DNA of 64,000 bases from Ignavibacteria bacterium UBA2373 (GCA_002344005.1 DDTD01000046.1:62001-126000), one strand, 5' to 3'. Positions 8,341 through 17,690 are shown, counted from the stretch's first letter. Numbers and translations are program-made. The notes: a model not told the origin generated them from the letters alone.

Positions 8341-10530
8341 TTATGCTCCCAGTTCTAATTGATTTTTAACCAAAGAAAAATATGCGCCTCTTTGTGCAAG
8401 TAATTGCTCATGGTTGCCCTGTTCAACAATTTTTCCATTATGTAAGACGACAATATTATCGGCATTTTTTACAGTACTCAAACGATGCGCTATAATCAAT
8501 ACCGTTTTACCTTTGTATATAGTATTTAACTGCTCGACGATTGTTTTTTCATTCAAAGCATCTAAAGCACTTGTTGCTTCATCAAAAAATAAATAGTCGG
8601 GATTTTTATATACTGCGCGGGCAATCAATAAACGTTGCTGTTGCCCTGTACTTAATCCTAAGCCCTCTTGCCCGATTTTGGTAGAATACCCTAAAGGCAA
8701 ACCTGTGATAAATTCTCGTATATTAGCCACTTTGACAGCATGCTCCAAGCGTTCGCGATCCAATTTTTCTTCACCGGGAGCAATATTGCGTGCTATGGTA
8801 TCAGAAAAAATAAAACCGTCTTGCAACACGACACCACAAGCATCGCGCCATGAATGATGGGCTATAGATTGCAAATCAGTATCGCCAATGCTTATCGTTC
8901 CCGCCGTAGGTTCATAAAATTTTAACAATAATTTTAGCAATGTTGATTTACCGCTTCCACTGGTGCCCACAAGTGCAGTAATTTTTCCTTCAGGAATTGA
9001 AAATGTCAATGAGTCTAATACGGCAGGGCTATGCGGACCTGTATAATGAAATGACAAATTATGTATATAAATTGACTTATCCTGTGGAACAACATTATAT
9101 GGTAATAAATCGGGCTGTTCTTCATTCGGAGCTGCATGAATTTCTGCCATACGTTCAAGACTTAATCTGGCATCTTGCGATAAAAGAAAAAAGCCCAATA
9201 ATTGTTCCACTGGGCTATTAAGGACCCCAAGGATATAAGAAACCGACAGCATCATACCTATGGTCATATTCCCGTTCAGAACTTCATGAGCAGCAAGAAA
9301 AGTAATGACAATATTTTTTAACTCATTAATAAAGAGAATACCCGATTGTTGTTTTTGTGCTAAAGCCAATGCCTTTACATTAAGATGAAACATTTTTGCT
9401 TGCAAGCGTTCCCATTCCCATCTTTTTTGCATTTCAATATTATGCAATTTTATTTCTTGCACACCATGTATCAATTGAATCAAAGAATTTTGATTATCAC
9501 TTAATTGCCTAAAACGTTTGTGATCTATGTCTGCCCTTTTTTTGAGAAATGCCAATATCCATAGAACCGAGAGCAGAGTTCCTGCAAAAAACACTATAAA
9601 CATTGTAGTGCTGTAAAGGAAAAACATTACACCGAAGACAAGTAAGGTAAAAAGAGAAAAAATAACAGAAATGGAAGATGAAGTGAGCAAGGTTTCAATG
9701 CGTTTATGATCTTGAATACGCTGCAGGATATCTCCTGTTTTCTTCGTTTCAAAAAATGAAATCGGCAAACGCATTATTTTTCTCAAAAAGTCGGCAATCA
9801 ACGAGATATTAATACGCGAACCAATATGCAATAAGATACGGCTACGTAAGAACTCAATGACAACCTTGCTTAAAAACAGGACAAGTTGCGATATCAGCAC
9901 AATAGTAACAAACTCAGTATTTCTTGTATTGATGCCAATATCCACCAAAGATTGTGTCAGCAAGGGGAAAATTATTCCTATCACACTTATGACAATAGCT
10001 CCTATAAGCAATTGTACAATGAATTGTTTGTAGGGTGCAATGTAGGTCGAAAGAAATGAGAATGCACTGCGTGAGTTTGTCACTTCATTTTCATCATCGG
10101 CACGATGGAAGGAAGGCGTTGGTTCAAGGAGCAACACGATACCTTGTTGTTGTTCCGGCGGCAACCATCCCTTCAAAAATTCTGCTGAAGAATAGCGTAT
10201 AATACCATGTGCAGGATCGGCAACAGTGACTTTATTTTTTTCTACCTTAATGACAATCACAAAGTGTCTTTGTTCCCAAAATACAATGAGAGGAGTTGTT
10301 AATGTGCGGAGAGTACCAAAATCCGATTTAGCAGCATGGGTGCGAAAGCCAATACTTTCTGCTGCATTGCTCAGCCCTAACAAAGAAACCCCTATGCGCG
10401 AGATGTGAGTACGTTCACGCAATGTTTGCATGGTAAATGTTTTGCCATGATACTTGGCAATCATGCGTAAGCATGCCGCGCCGCAATCTTCTGCATCATG
10501 CTGTTTATATATTGGAAACCTTGAAAACAT
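8341..10530 (-). CDS. Peptidase-containing ABC exporter (C39, bacteriocin/pheromone type)
   Basis: 729 residues in three parts. Residues 1-130 form a C39 cysteine peptidase with the triad Cys16 (DCGAAC), His89 (RHFVIV) and Asp105 (DPAHG); these domains cut leader peptides after Gly-Gly. Residues about 160-440 hold the transmembrane core. The last 240 residues are the ATPase, with Walker A GTSGSGKST, a signature motif written GLSTGQQQR rather than the usual LSGGQ, Walker B YLFFDEATSALD and switch His in IIAHRLST. All catalytic residues are intact. It should cleave and export double-glycine leader peptides; the peptide at 17190 is the only visible candidate substrate here. Confidence 0.92.
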   Translation of the reverse strand: MFSRFPIYKQHDAEDCGAACLRMIAKYHGKTFTMQTLRERTHISRIGVSLLGLSNAAESIGFRTHAAKSDFGTLRTLTTPLIVFWEQRHFVIVIKVEKNKVTVADPAHGIIRYSSAEFLKGWLPPEQQQGIVLLLEPTPSFHRADDENEVTNSRSAFSFLSTYIAPYKQFIVQLLIGAIVISVIGIIFPLLTQSLVDIGINTRNTEFVTIVLISQLVLFLSKVVIEFLRSRILLHIGSRINISLIADFLRKIMRLPISFFETKKTGDILQRIQDHKRIETLLTSSSISVIFSLFTLLVFGVMFFLYSTTMFIVFFAGTLLSVLWILAFLKKRADIDHKRFRQLSDNQNSLIQLIHGVQEIKLHNIEMQKRWEWERLQAKMFHLNVKALALAQKQQSGILFINELKNIVITFLAAHEVLNGNMTIGMMLSVSYILGVLNSPVEQLLGFFLLSQDARLSLERMAEIHAAPNEEQPDLLPYNVVPQDKSIYIHNLSFHYTGPHSPAVLDSLTFSIPEGKITALVGTSGSGKSTLLKLLLKFYEPTAGTISIGDTDLQSIAHHSWRDACGVVLQDGFIFSDTIARNIAPGEEKLDRERLEHAVKVANIREFITGLPLGYSTKIGQEGLGLSTGQQQRLLIARAVYKNPDYLFFDEATSALDALNEKTIVEQLNTIYKGKTVLIIAHRLSTVKNADNIVVLHNGKIVEQGNHEQLLAQRGAYFSLVKNQLELGA

Positions 10531-10683
10531 AGTATCACTTAAAATCCTGTCATTACCGCAATAGCGATTGTGGGCTTACTCAATTCTCTTCTGCGAAAAA
10601 CCACAATGCTCTATGAAAGTACTTTTCTAAACAGAAAGTGGCAAATACTACGCCAAAAGAAATTGTTGGCTAATTATCAACAG

Positions 10684-10722
10684 ATAAAGAAAAAGGCGAC
10701 TCATTCATTTGTGGGTCGCCTT
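10684..10722 (-). terminator. Intrinsic terminator of the GAF/GGDEF gene
   Basis: On the reverse strand AAGGCGACCCA (10712-10722) pairs with TGAGTCGCCTT (10693-10703), 11 bp with one G-T pair and an 8-base loop, followed by TTTCTTTATC. It separates the GAF gene from the exporter gene, which then has about 160 bases for its own promoter. Confidence 0.8.
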
Positions 10723-10754
10723 CATCAAAATTTTATACTATACGTGATGGTCAA

Positions 10755-13139
10755 TTAGTCAAAGACCGAAACCGTATTTGTTCTTTGCAAAGCCATGGAA
10801 AGAACTCTTTCAGTATTAGCATGGAGCGCGTCGGATGTTTCTCTGGCTCTTGCTTGTGAGACCCCGATGCACACAGTAACAGAAAAACGCTTGCCAAACA
10901 TATCTACAATAGAAATAGCAACTTCTTTGCGCATTTTCTCTGCCCAAAGATGAGCTTGCTGTGCTGTACGTCCGATAAGTAATACAGCCAGCATTCCTTC
11001 ATTCGATTCACCGACAACATCATAAGCATTAAGGTTACGCCTAAGAATTTCAACGACATGACATGTGAGATTTTCTATTGCATCTTGGCTCATTTCAGAA
11101 ATGATATAATGGTCAATTTGAACCAAACATAGTGATAAAGCAATATTGAAATCACCTGCACGGGCAATCTCTTCATCCATACGTTGCTGGAAAGCTGTTC
11201 TGTTAAGAATACCTTTTGTTCTATCCAACATAGCAGAATTATCGAACATTGCATTGAAACGTAATTGTTCAATCATTGTGCCTGCTTGTTCGCCAAGTAA
11301 TTCCAAAATTGATATATCGTGGTGTGATATGAACGAGTTACGCGCTTCAATGAAGAGTGTGCCATAACTATGAGAAAGTGATTTGAGCGGAACAGCAAGG
11401 AAACTGCCTCCTTGAGCTTCGGGTTCAGCATCTGTGACACGAATCATTTCGGGTTCAAGTGGCGCTAAAAGTGTAGTAGATGCCGTCTGAATTGTTTTAC
11501 CTATGACAGAACGTTGCAAATCAACCGGTGTACCGCGAAGAACAATTGTTCTTTCATCCATTGGTCGTATTTCATTGACTATCCATTCATCACAATATTC
11601 ATCATAGAGGCATGTTCCAACCAATGTCGCATCAACCATTTCGGCAGCTGCTTGTATGATACTCGTACATACAGCTGATATGCCGGCAGTGTCGGCATTC
11701 GCCAAAAGATTGCGAAATTTACTTATCACCTCAAGAGCCCTATTTGCTTGAAGTAAATCATACTTACCAGTATAACTTTGTACTAATCCGCTGATAAGTT
11801 TGGTAAAATGACCAAAGAAACTTACTGTAATGGCATCATAAGCGTCAGGTTCTTCAGAGTCAGCACAGAGGACACCTACCACAGTATCATGATAATACAC
11901 GGGAACACCAATAAATGACACTGTTTTTGAAGGAGTATGATAATATGGTATCAGATCTAATTCAGCCGAGGATTTAATCTCGGTCAATATTTCAGGTCTT
12001 CCACCCTGAGCTACTTGGCTAATGACATCACCGGAGAATTTGAACTTTCTTTCTTCGGATATGCTATCTTTAATGTCAGAGATAAATGCTTCTAATACAA
12101 GATGTTGCTTATCTGCATTAACCCAGAAAAATGCGGCTGTCCTTGCATTTGTCACCGAACGAATAACCATAAGAACACGATTCAGCAAAAAATCAAGCTC
12201 TTTGCGCGGCTCATTGTGTGGAACAAGAGGTGTCTCGTCAGATAAATCTAATTTATCAACATCAATTGTATGACGTTTTGCTGGTCTTTGATTTTCATTA
12301 TCTTTTTTGTTTTCAACAACTTCAACAGATTCATTTGAAGTTGGTACATTATGGGTATTGCTTTCAGCAGAAAAATCCTGCGCAACTCTTTCTCCTGTAT
12401 CAACCGTCATATCAGAGTAGGTTTGTTGCTGTGATGATTCTGTGCTGCTTGTATGTTCAACTTGCGGCTCATCGGACGGAGATTTGTGTTCTTCCGTCTT
12501 TTGTTGATATTGTACTACTGGTTCTGTAACAATTTCTACTGCACGGTGAGCGACTTGCTTCTGTACTTCCGGAGATGGTTTCGGTTTTGGAGGCATTGGC
12601 GGAGGTACCTCTCTGCGTTGTGTTGGTTTTGGTGTTGAAGACTTTGCCTTCCCAACGATACGAACATGGGAAATATCATCGCCGAAGTGACGCACACCAC
12701 TTTGCTTTGAAGGTCCGTCAGATTCTTTTTTGGGAAGCTCATCGGTAAACTTCGAAGCGACTTTTTTGCGAACTTCTTCTTCAGGATTGTTTTCCGGTAT
12801 TTCATCCGGTACATCATCATCACCAAAGGATTTTTTGAAATCGCTGTCATCAAAAATAATTCGGCGACTGCCATTGCCACTTTTTTCTACAGTACGTAAT
12901 GACACATTGGCACTCACAGGTTTACGCGAGTATTCCACTGTTTCGCTCAAACGCTGTGATATCATCATAAAATGTCCGACTCCACCAAGAATCGAAACAC
13001 AGATACCGATAAGCCGAATAGGCAATTCGGGCAAAAAGAGAGCAATACACAAGCCTCCGATAATCGCCAGAAGAGCAAAAACCTCTGTGGCGTTAGCCGG
13101 CGTGATTATTTTTTTCACGTCAATGCTACGATTAACCAT
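10755..13139 (-). CDS. Membrane protein with two GAF domains and a degenerate GGDEF domain
   Basis: 794 residues. Two N-terminal membrane helices (about 18-60, EVFALLAIIGGLCIALFLP and LIGICVSILGGVGHFMMIS), a long acidic, Pro/Gln-rich linker (about 70-300), two GAF-like sensory domains (about 320-480 and 490-630), and a C-terminal domain that follows the diguanylate-cyclase fold (LDRTKGILNRTAFQQRMDEE, IALSLCLVQIDHYIISEMSQ, FSVTVCIGVSQARARETSD). The active-site loop reads VGESNEGMLAVLL where GG[DE]EF is expected, so catalysis is probably lost. It may act as a signal or c-di-GMP-related sensor without cyclase activity. The flagellar operon makes a motility link plausible but unproven. Confidence 0.7.
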   Translation of the reverse strand: MVNRSIDVKKIITPANATEVFALLAIIGGLCIALFLPELPIRLIGICVSILGGVGHFMMISQRLSETVEYSRKPVSANVSLRTVEKSGNGSRRIIFDDSDFKKSFGDDDVPDEIPENNPEEEVRKKVASKFTDELPKKESDGPSKQSGVRHFGDDISHVRIVGKAKSSTPKPTQRREVPPPMPPKPKPSPEVQKQVAHRAVEIVTEPVVQYQQKTEEHKSPSDEPQVEHTSSTESSQQQTYSDMTVDTGERVAQDFSAESNTHNVPTSNESVEVVENKKDNENQRPAKRHTIDVDKLDLSDETPLVPHNEPRKELDFLLNRVLMVIRSVTNARTAAFFWVNADKQHLVLEAFISDIKDSISEERKFKFSGDVISQVAQGGRPEILTEIKSSAELDLIPYYHTPSKTVSFIGVPVYYHDTVVGVLCADSEEPDAYDAITVSFFGHFTKLISGLVQSYTGKYDLLQANRALEVISKFRNLLANADTAGISAVCTSIIQAAAEMVDATLVGTCLYDEYCDEWIVNEIRPMDERTIVLRGTPVDLQRSVIGKTIQTASTTLLAPLEPEMIRVTDAEPEAQGGSFLAVPLKSLSHSYGTLFIEARNSFISHHDISILELLGEQAGTMIEQLRFNAMFDNSAMLDRTKGILNRTAFQQRMDEEIARAGDFNIALSLCLVQIDHYIISEMSQDAIENLTCHVVEILRRNLNAYDVVGESNEGMLAVLLIGRTAQQAHLWAEKMRKEVAISIVDMFGKRFSVTVCIGVSQARARETSDALHANTERVLSMALQRTNTVSVFD

Positions 13140-13332
13140 GATATTTTTCTATTTGAAATGAGGAGTTTAGCCGCTGCTGCAATTACGACCATTACAAATT
13201 TACAAATGAAAAGTAATTAACGCAAATTATTCTAAGAAAAAGTTTTTACAGAATTTGTTTAAGAGCATTTACTATCATCAGATTTCATTCGTTTTTTCTT
13301 GTAAACTGGCCCTCTTCACGATGCTTGTAATG

Positions 13333-13899
13333 CTACTCATGTGATATTTTTGTCTGTCGTACTCGTGCCACTCTTTGGGGATTCTCTTCAAGAAATTTTT
13401 TCCAACTTTTTGCCTTTGTTTTATTTTCATTGCGTTTTAGTGCATGACAAACAGCAATAGCAAGGGCATCGGTAGCATCAAAAAAGTCAGGTGTTTCTTC
13501 TATTCCCAACATTTTTCTGACCATATAGCCGACTTGTTCTTTTGCTGCATTACCATTACCGGTTACGGATCGCTTCACTTCTTTGGCAGAATATTCCGTG
13601 ACAGGTATTTCCTTGAGAGTTGCCGACAACATTGCAACGCCGCGGGCATGGGAAAGTTTGGCTAATGATTGTGCATTTTTGGCAAAGAATACTGCTTCCA
13701 AAGCAGCTTCATCCGGCAATGTTCTTTCAATCACACTAGTCAATCGTTGATAAATTACCTCTAATCGGCGGGGTAATTCAGCATATTGCTTTTTTGCTTC
13801 CACTACCCCATATTCCACTAATTTCATTTTTCTGTTTTCAATATCAATCACACCATAACCACAGACTATTGTACCCGGATCAATACCTAAAATTCTCAT
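13333..13899 (-). CDS. ruvC: Crossover junction endodeoxyribonuclease RuvC
   Basis: 188 residues, normal family length plus a short basic tail (KTKAKSWKKFLEENPQRVAR). The four acidic active-site residues are visible: Asp7 (MRILGIDPGT), Glu68 (ALEAVFFAKNAQS), Asp141 and Asp144 (FFDATDALAIAVCH). It resolves Holliday junctions as a dimer with RuvAB. The start codon overlaps the dapF stop as ATGA, so the two are translationally coupled. Confidence 0.93.
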   Translation of the reverse strand: MRILGIDPGTIVCGYGVIDIENRKMKLVEYGVVEAKKQYAELPRRLEVIYQRLTSVIERTLPDEAALEAVFFAKNAQSLAKLSHARGVAMLSATLKEIPVTEYSAKEVKRSVTGNGNAAKEQVGYMVRKMLGIEETPDFFDATDALAIAVCHALKRNENKTKAKSWKKFLEENPQRVARVRQTKISHE

Positions 13900-14726
13900 T
13901 GCTTTATTTCCATCGTAAATGTGTCTAAAATTTCTGCACCGCCACGTAAATATACGTCGGTAATTCCTTTATTCGAATTCATAAATCCTACAACTAATTG
14001 TTGTCCGGAAGTTGGTACAAGGCGAATAGGTGATGGAATATTATGGGTTAATGCACAATATAGTGCAGTAGATATTGCACCTGTACCGCAAGCCCCTGTT
14101 TCTGCTTCCACACCTCTTTCATATGTTCGCATATATACTACCTCATCCTCTTGACGAGTGTATATATTTACGTTTACCCCTCTCGGCAAAAAATCCGGGT
14201 GATAGCGTAAAGGAAGTGCAAATTCTACAAGTGGAAATTCAGAAAAGAGATGAGAATTAATTTCTGTTACAAAGTGATCACTGCCAACATTAATGTATCC
14301 GCCAATAATGGTATTACCATTTACAATAATATTTTTTTCTTGTATAATTTCTAAGGGGTCAGGGAAATAAACCGTTACTTCATTATCTTCGATAGTGGCA
14401 GTATAAAGTGAATTTGCCATAGTAAAAGTAGTTGCAAATTCTTGAGTTATCAATCCACGAGAATATGCAAACTTTACAGCACAACGAGCACCATTTCCGC
14501 ACATTGCACCGTATGATCCATCAGGGTTAAAAAAATACACAATAAAATCATTAACAGAGTCGCCCTCATTAAGAGCAATTAACCCTTCTGTGGGTTTTGA
14601 TACATTATAGCCACAAATTAATGGCGCATATTTTTCTAACTCTTTTATCGAAAATTTATATTTTCTATTATCTATAACAGAGAATATATTTCCTGCGCCG
14701 GACATAGTATATACAACTATTTTCAT
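13896..14726 (-). CDS. dapF: Diaminopimelate epimerase
   Basis: 276 residues from the ATG at 14726 (MKIVVYTMSGAGNIFSVIDN); an upstream in-frame ATG adds six residues that do not match the family. The two catalytic cysteines are present in their motifs: Cys76 in MCGNGARC and Cys213 in ETGACGTGA. The enzyme converts LL- to meso-diaminopimelate for lysine and peptidoglycan synthesis. Stop overlaps the start of ruvC. Confidence 0.92.
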   Translation of the reverse strand: MKIVVYTMSGAGNIFSVIDNRKYKFSIKELEKYAPLICGYNVSKPTEGLIALNEGDSVNDFIVYFFNPDGSYGAMCGNGARCAVKFAYSRGLITQEFATTFTMANSLYTATIEDNEVTVYFPDPLEIIQEKNIIVNGNTIIGGYINVGSDHFVTEINSHLFSEFPLVEFALPLRYHPDFLPRGVNVNIYTRQEDEVVYMRTYERGVEAETGACGTGAISTALYCALTHNIPSPIRLVPTSGQQLVVGFMNSNKGITDVYLRGGAEILDTFTMEIKQ

Positions 14727-14794
14727 AAGACAAACCTTTGGCAATATATCAAAAATTATTAGACTTATCTATTGTAAAAATTCACAATATTTAT

Positions 14795-15439
14795 TTACTC
14801 GACAACTTCACGAGCTTTCTCAAGTGCTTGAGTATCAGCACCTTCTCTTGCAATAAAAAACTTATCTTGGGTCATATCAATGACTGTTGATTCGCCACTA
14901 AATTCATACCATTCGGGTTCGATAACGGCATCTACATTTTTTTCATAGGCAAACAGTATATCCGTTGGATCAAAATAGTCTTCTATCAGAAGGTCATCAT
15001 CATTAAGACGCGCAGAAATGGAGATAATCGGCGATTGACAAGCATGGAGCAATGCTGTAGCAATCGCACTATCGGGAATACGGATACCGACGGTTTTTCT
15101 TTTTTCATCATGGACAAATTTGGGCACAGCACGTGAAGCCGGCAAAATAAACGTATAAGGTCCGGGAGTAAGTTTTCTTATAGCTTTAAATGCTGCATTT
15201 GATACTTGTGCATAATTAGCTATTGACTGAAGATTTTCACATAAGAATGTAAGAGGTTTCTTATCGGAAATCTTGCGCAATCGTCGAATTCGTTCGATAG
15301 CGGATTTATTAGCTAATCCACATCCTAAAGCAAATCCTGTATCGGTCGGATATAAGAGCAACGCACCTTTATGGACAAGGCGCGCTGCTTCTTCGATTTT
15401 ATATCTTTCGGGCGTTATGGGATGTATTCGTAGAATCAT
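14795..15439 (-). CDS. Threonylcarbamoyl-AMP synthase (Sua5/YciO/YrdC family)
   Basis: 214 residues. The YrdC fold is recognisable from LLLYPTDTGFALGCGLANKS, KKPLTFLCENLQSIANYAQV, LTPGPYTFILPASRAVPKFV and VGIRIPDSA. The family makes L-threonylcarbamoyl-AMP for the t6A37 modification of ANN-decoding tRNAs. It starts seven bases before the fumC stop region in a compact reverse cluster. The second motif reads LTPGPYTFIL, closer to YciO-type members than to canonical TsaC, so the enzymatic assignment is less certain than the family. The window also encodes MtaB, which modifies t6A further. Confidence 0.82.
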   Translation of the reverse strand: MILRIHPITPERYKIEEAARLVHKGALLLYPTDTGFALGCGLANKSAIERIRRLRKISDKKPLTFLCENLQSIANYAQVSNAAFKAIRKLTPGPYTFILPASRAVPKFVHDEKRKTVGIRIPDSAIATALLHACQSPIISISARLNDDDLLIEDYFDPTDILFAYEKNVDAVIEPEWYEFSGESTVIDMTQDKFFIAREGADTQALEKAREVVE

Positions 15440-15445
15440 ATTTAT

Positions 15446-16834
15446 TTACATATTCGGTCCGAGCATATCTTCCGGTCTTACCCATTCATCAAATTGCTCG
15501 GCAGTCAAAAGTCCCAATGCTAATGCAGCTTCTTTAAGAGTCGTATTATTTTTATGGGCATATTTGGCAATTTTTGCTGCATTATCATAGCCTATATGTG
15601 TATTGAGTGCTGTCACTAACATAAGCGTGTTTTGATTGTAATACTCCAATTTATCCACAACCGGTTCAATACCAACGGCACAATGTTCATTGAACATAAT
15701 GCAAGCATCCGCAAGCAATCGCACGCTTTGTAAATAATTATAAATCATCACGGGTTTAAACACATTTAACTCAAAATTACCCTGCGATCCGGCAAAATTG
15801 ATTGTAGCATCATTACCCATTACTTGAGCAACGACCATTGTCATTGCTTCTGATTGTGTTGGATTCACTTTACCGGGCATAATGGAAGAACCGGGCTCAT
15901 TTTCGGGAATGGTAATTTCTCCAAGACCACAGCGTGGACCGGATGCCATCCAACGAATATCATTGGCAATTTTCATCAATGAAGCAGCCAAAGTCTTGAT
16001 AGCTCCGTGAGCAAATACGATTGCATCGTGGGCAGCTAGGGCTTCAAATTTATTTGGCGCAGTGATAAACGGAATACCTGTCAGCTCCGCAATTTTTGCT
16101 GCTCCCCTTACTGCAAATTCGGGATGAGTATTCAACCCCGTACCCACTGCTGTACCGCCAAGTGCAAGTTCCAACAATCCGCCGAGAACCAAGTTAATTC
16201 TTTGTATATCATTCGTCAATTGCTGAACATAACCCGAGAATTCTTGCCCCAAAGAAATTGGTGTGGCATCCATAAGATGCGTACGACCACTTTTTATATA
16301 CGAAGCAAAATCTTTCGATTTTTGTGCTAATGTGTCTCGCAACTGTACAACAGCAGGTAATAGGTGATGGAGAGTTTGCTCAGCTGCAGCAATGTGCATG
16401 GCGGTAGGAAATGTATCATTCGAGCTTTGGCTTTTGTTCACATCATCATTAGGGTGAACAGGCTTTTTCGACCCCATTTCTCCTCCGGCTATCTCTATTG
16501 CTCTATTGGAAATAACTTCATTCGTATTCATATTGGTTTGCGTACCCGAGCCTGTTTGCCATATCGAAAGCGGGAAATGAGCATCCAGCGTACCGGCAAT
16601 AACTTCATCTGCAGCTTGCGCTATACGCTGCGCTTTCTCATCCGACAAAAGTCCTAACTCATTATTGACAAGGGCAGCAGCTTTCTTCAATATTCCCAAA
16701 GCGCGTATCAGTTCACGAGGCATACGCTCATTACCTATTGCAAAATGGATAAGAGACCGAGCTGTTTGAGCACCATAGTATTGATTGGAAGGAACTTCGA
16801 TACTTCCCATTGAATCTGTTTCTATTCTAAACAT
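15446..16834 (-). CDS. fumC: Class II fumarate hydratase
   Basis: 462 residues, full length for the iron-independent fumarase/aspartase superfamily. It shows TGSGTQTNMNTNEVISNRA, KPVHPNDDVNKSQSSNDTFP, the conserved SGRTHLMDATPISLGQEFSG and the signature GSSIMPGKVNPTQ. Catalyses reversible hydration of fumarate to malate in the TCA cycle. The motif set fits FumC better than aspartase or argininosuccinate lyase. Confidence 0.93.
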   Translation of the reverse strand: MFRIETDSMGSIEVPSNQYYGAQTARSLIHFAIGNERMPRELIRALGILKKAAALVNNELGLLSDEKAQRIAQAADEVIAGTLDAHFPLSIWQTGSGTQTNMNTNEVISNRAIEIAGGEMGSKKPVHPNDDVNKSQSSNDTFPTAMHIAAAEQTLHHLLPAVVQLRDTLAQKSKDFASYIKSGRTHLMDATPISLGQEFSGYVQQLTNDIQRINLVLGGLLELALGGTAVGTGLNTHPEFAVRGAAKIAELTGIPFITAPNKFEALAAHDAIVFAHGAIKTLAASLMKIANDIRWMASGPRCGLGEITIPENEPGSSIMPGKVNPTQSEAMTMVVAQVMGNDATINFAGSQGNFELNVFKPVMIYNYLQSVRLLADACIMFNEHCAVGIEPVVDKLEYYNQNTLMLVTALNTHIGYDNAAKIAKYAHKNNTTLKEAALALGLLTAEQFDEWVRPEDMLGPNM

Positions 16835-17189
16835 CGTGTTATGATAAAAATGGTTGATGAATGATTATTTGCAAAATTACGGAAGACTGAGGAATAACTT
16901 CTACGTACTTTCAAACACCACACAAACACAATAAAAATTAAGCTTTTACTACAAAAACGCTTCAAAACCCACTTTTTAAGATAAGTTTTACACAAAAACG
17001 AAATAAAATTTGCATCTTTTGAAGAAATTTTGTAAGTTTGAAATGAAGAAGGAGAAAGTAAAACACTAATTTTAATAGTGCTTAACAATCTTTCAGGGTT
17101 TAGATTCGGCATACTTAGTTTGAAAAAGACAAAGATACTTACACCCACTTGGGTTTTTTTATTCACATTTTCATTAGAAAGGGACTTCG
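16835..17189. other. 355-base intergenic region carrying the peptide promoter
   Basis: No gene is supported here; reverse open frames lack any recognisable features. It separates the divergent fumC and peptide genes. It holds the promoter match at 17009-17040 and, at 17142-17160, a small ACCC/GGGT hairpin followed by seven T that could act as a weak attenuator ahead of the peptide start. Confidence 0.5.
17009..17040 (+). promoter_or_regulatory. Bacteroidota-type promoter for the double-glycine peptide gene
   Basis: TTTG at 17009-17012 and TAAGTTTG at 17033-17040, 20 bases apart, match the Bacteroidota primary sigma consensus (TTTG at -33, TAnnTTTG at -7) without mismatch. It points toward the peptide start about 150 bases downstream, leaving a long untranslated leader. 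Confidence 0.6.
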
Positions 17190-17354
17190 ATGAAACGCGA
17201 ATTCCAAACTTTAACAGCTGCTGAAATGACAGCAATCGTCGGTGGTACAACTGCGACAATCGTTGAAACAAGTTCACCTGATGCACCGGGCATCTATGAT
17301 TTATATATGGATTGGGGCTGGAGATCAGATCCCGTTGATCCTTCTAAAAAATAA
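17190..17354 (+). CDS. Double-glycine leader peptide (putative exported peptide, bacteriocin or signal)
   Basis: 54 residues from the ATG at 17190, with AAAGGGA 7 bases upstream. The N-terminus MKREFQTLTAAEMTAIVGG is a classic double-glycine leader (Leu at -12, Glu-Met at -8/-7, Ile at -4, Gly-Gly at -2/-1), like the leaders of CFB natural-product precursors and class II bacteriocins. Cutting after Gly19 gives a 35-residue product starting TTATIVETSS, with acidic and aromatic residues (YDLYMDWGWRSD) and a KK end, and no cysteines. It has its own promoter match and terminator. The C39 exporter and HlyD adaptor at 7064-10530 would process and secrete it. No immunity or maturation gene is adjacent, so a pheromone or antibacterial role are both open. 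Confidence 0.75.
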   Translation: MKREFQTLTAAEMTAIVGGTTATIVETSSPDAPGIYDLYMDWGWRSDPVDPSKK

Positions 17355-17366
17355 TCATAACAAAAC

Positions 17367-17402
17367 AAAAAAACCTCATTGAAAACAATGAGGTTTTTTT
17401 TT
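17367..17402 (+). terminator. Intrinsic terminator of the peptide gene
   Basis: CCTCATTG (17374-17381) pairs perfectly with CAATGAGG (17386-17393) across an AAAA loop, extended by seven A on the left and nine T on the right. It starts 12 bases after the peptide stop, which supports a monocistronic gene. Confidence 0.93.
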
Positions 17403-17434
17403 GGCACTGACCGAGCTAAGGTTATGTTTTCAAC

Positions 17435-17469
17435 AAAAAAAAACCTCTGCCGACATAGTCAACAGAGGT
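17435..17469 (-). terminator. Intrinsic terminator of the rpsU transcript
   Basis: On the reverse strand ACCTCTG (17463-17469) pairs with CAGAGGT (17443-17449), followed by TTTTTTTT. It faces the peptide terminator, so the two converging transcripts are separately closed. Confidence 0.88.
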
Positions 17470-17495
17470 ATAAGCAAACGCAATGAATCGAGGAA

Positions 17496-17690
17496 CTATT
17501 CTTGTTCCATTGTTGCACGATGCTGGCGACGAACCGCTTTCATGTGCGACATACGCTTTTCAATAGATGGCTTTAAATAATACGTACGTTTTTTGTACTC
17601 ACGAAGTACGCCGCTGCGTTCGTACTTTTTTTTGAACCGACGAAGAGCGCGGTCAATGTTTTCATTCGATTGAATTGTCACACCTATCAT
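17496..17690 (-). CDS. rpsU: Ribosomal protein bS21
   Basis: 64 residues, normal length. MIGVTIQSNENIDRALRRFK and the basic KKYERSG and KRTYYLKPSIEKR stretches are diagnostic of the small-subunit protein bS21, which contacts the 3' end of 16S rRNA near the anti-Shine-Dalgarno region. Probably cotranscribed with the upstream 135-residue gene. Confidence 0.92.
   Translation of the reverse strand: MIGVTIQSNENIDRALRRFKKKYERSGVLREYKKRTYYLKPSIEKRMSHMKAVRRQHRATMEQE

Noticed and set aside
8341..10530. Type I secretion exporter for RTX proteins
   Set aside because: The peptidase has the catalytic Cys, His and Asp of true C39 domains, unlike the inactive C39-like domain of RTX exporters, and no RTX substrate is present.
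17142..17160. Small terminator-like hairpin in the peptide leader
   Set aside because: Only a 4-bp stem before the T-run; too weak to call a terminator, mentioned only as a possible attenuator.
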